Shown here in pieces: positions 5,152-5,934 of a DNA stretch of 5,934 nucleotides. The stretch comes from an uncultured Clostridia bacterium. Lineage in GTDB: Bacteria > Bacillota > Clostridia > Oscillospirales > CAG-272. The notes under the pieces are model-generated. The model did no database searches. It was not told the origin of the DNA and saw nothing but the letters and a program-made list of their open reading frames with translations. The stretch's first letter is position 1; every line of letters begins with the position of its first letter. Location: positions 1 to 5,934 of the forward strand of contig CAMPBZ010000075.1 of the NCBI GenBank assembly GCA_946641795.1, in the 5' to 3' direction. The translations under genes were made by a program, and so were the position numbers.

Positions 5152-5178
5152 TTAGAATAAAATCAAATCTTATTCTAA
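5152..5178. promoter_or_regulatory. Perfect 9-9-9 inverted repeat upstream of pckA
   Basis: TTAGAATAA (5152-5160) and TTATTCTAA (5170-5178) are exact reverse complements separated by 9 bp. The element lies between the upstream terminator and the pckA promoter, with its right edge 47 bp from the -35. The AT-rich dyad with spaced half-sites is suggestive of a dimeric regulator site. No regulator can be named. It lacks the GC-rich stem and T tail of a terminator. Confidence 0.5.
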
Positions 5179-5225
5179 TAGAAGAGGGGAAAAGGAAAAA
5201 TTTTCAAAATTCCAGCGCGAAAATC

Positions 5226-5254
5226 TTGCTTTTGGAATATCTTTATGTTATAAT
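5226..5254 (+). promoter_or_regulatory. Extended -10 sigma-A promoter of pckA
   Basis: TTGCTT (5226-5231) and a perfect TATAAT (5249-5254) are 17 bp apart. TGT directly before the -10 adds an extended -10 element. The start point should be near 5261, leaving a leader of about 30 nt with GGAGGT (5277-5282). Confidence 0.9.
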
Positions 5255-5289
5255 GAGAGCGAAAATATACCGATATGGAGGTAAAAAAT

Positions 5290-5934
5290 ATGAAAACGCT
5301 CAACCCAATGGATCTTGGCATTGCCGGCAACGGCAAAGTTTACCGCAACCTGGCTCCCGCGCGCCTGGTGGAAATCGCGCTTGCCCGCGGCGAAGGCACC
5401 CTTTCGGAAACCGGCGCGCTGGTTGTAAAAACCGGCAAATATACCGGCCGCAGTCCCGACGATAAGTTCATCGTCGATACGCCCGCTATTCACAACGAAA
5501 TTGCCTGGGGCGCCATCAACCGCCCCATTGAAAAGGCAAAATACGAGGCCATCAAGGCCAAAATGCTTGCCTACCTGCAAAACAAGGAGATTTACGTGTT
5601 TGACGGTTTTGCCGGCGCCGATCCCAAGTACACCCAGCGCTTCCGCATTGTCAACGAGCTGGCAAGCCAAAACCTGTTCATCCACCAGTTGCTCATCCGC
5701 CCCACCGAGGAGCAGTTGGAAACCTACGCCCCCGACTACACCATTCTGGCGGCGCCGGGCTTTAAGTGCATTCCCGAAATCGACGGCGTGCACAGCGAGG
5801 CGGCCATCATCATCGACTACGAGGCGCACGAAGTCCTCATTGCCGGCAGCCAGTACGCAGGCGAGATCAAAAAGAGTGTCTTCTCGGTTATGAACTATGT
5901 GCTTCCCAAGTGCGGCATTCTCTCCATGCACTGC
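5290..5934 (+). CDS. pckA: Phosphoenolpyruvate carboxykinase (ATP), 5' part, cut by window edge
   Basis: The frame stays open for 215 codons to the right edge, about 40 percent of the usual 530-540 residues. The enzyme interconverts oxaloacetate plus ATP with PEP, CO2 and ADP. It serves gluconeogenesis, or in fermenters the reverse CO2-fixing route to succinate. TGKYTGRSPDDKF (48-60) carries substrate-binding Arg54 (Arg65 in Escherichia coli). VFDGFAGADP and LFIHQLLIRPT are typical N-domain segments. AGSQYAGEIKKSVFSVMNY (185-203) supplies Tyr189 and Mn-binding Lys195 (Tyr207 and Lys213), and the ILSMHC end supplies His214 (His232). The P-loop and nucleotide site lie beyond the window. GGAGGT is about 7 nt before the ATG. 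It has its own promoter and is insulated from the aminotransferase operon by a terminator. Confidence 0.96.
   Translation, partial: MKTLNPMDLGIAGNGKVYRNLAPARLVEIALARGEGTLSETGALVVKTGKYTGRSPDDKFIVDTPAIHNEIAWGAINRPIEKAKYEAIKAKMLAYLQNKEIYVFDGFAGADPKYTQRFRIVNELASQNLFIHQLLIRPTEEQLETYAPDYTILAAPGFKCIPEIDGVHSEAAIIIDYEAHEVLIAGSQYAGEIKKSVFSVMNYVLPKCGILSMHC

Noticed and set aside
5248..5931. A 227-codon minus-strand open frame opposite pckA.
   Set aside because: The plus strand encodes clear PEP carboxykinase motifs in a frame open to the window edge. The antisense frame is a compositional artefact.

Overview
The window looks like chromosomal DNA from a member of the Bacillota, most likely a gut-type Clostridia with moderately high GC. 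The supporting signs are strong AGGAGG ribosome binding sites, near-consensus sigma-A promoters, a Mini-ribonuclease III gene (a Bacillota/cyanobacterial family), an ATP-type PEP carboxykinase and an lrp-aminotransferase pair arranged like Bacillus subtilis yugG-yugH (alaR-alaT). Species assignment cannot be made from the sequence alone.

Layout. Positions 1-172 hold a minus-strand tRNA-Leu(UAA) with its own consensus promoter. Positions 217-435 encode a small XRE-type repressor on the minus strand. It diverges from a plus-strand MmcQ/YjbR-family gene (610-1254). The shared intergenic region carries two copies of an AGACA-N5-TGTCT dyad, 25 bp centre to centre, which are candidate operators. 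Positions 1255-1700 contain no gene. They hold a 122-bp imperfect palindrome, two terminator-like hairpins, a perfect 15-bp-arm inverted repeat and a 25-bp alternating purine/pyrimidine tract. A two-gene unit follows: a 106-residue zinc-ribbon protein (1701-2021) and an unrecognised 133-residue protein (2025-2426).

A second promoter (2457-2485) starts a tight four-gene operon: mrnC (23S rRNA maturation), a cytosolic cyclophilin, an Lrp/AsnC regulator and a class I aminotransferase whose start overlaps the lrp stop codon. A strong terminator (5111-5141) closes it. A 9-9-9 bp inverted repeat and an extended -10 promoter precede pckA, which runs off the right edge after 215 codons.

The genes are mostly housekeeping and central metabolism. 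The aminotransferase (probably alanine/pyruvate) and PEP carboxykinase both act at the pyruvate/PEP/oxaloacetate node, but they are separate transcription units. I see no mobile element, CRISPR array, toxin-antitoxin pair or defence system. The least explained parts are the XRE operator pair, the structured 1258-1640 region and the zinc-ribbon/133-residue gene pair.
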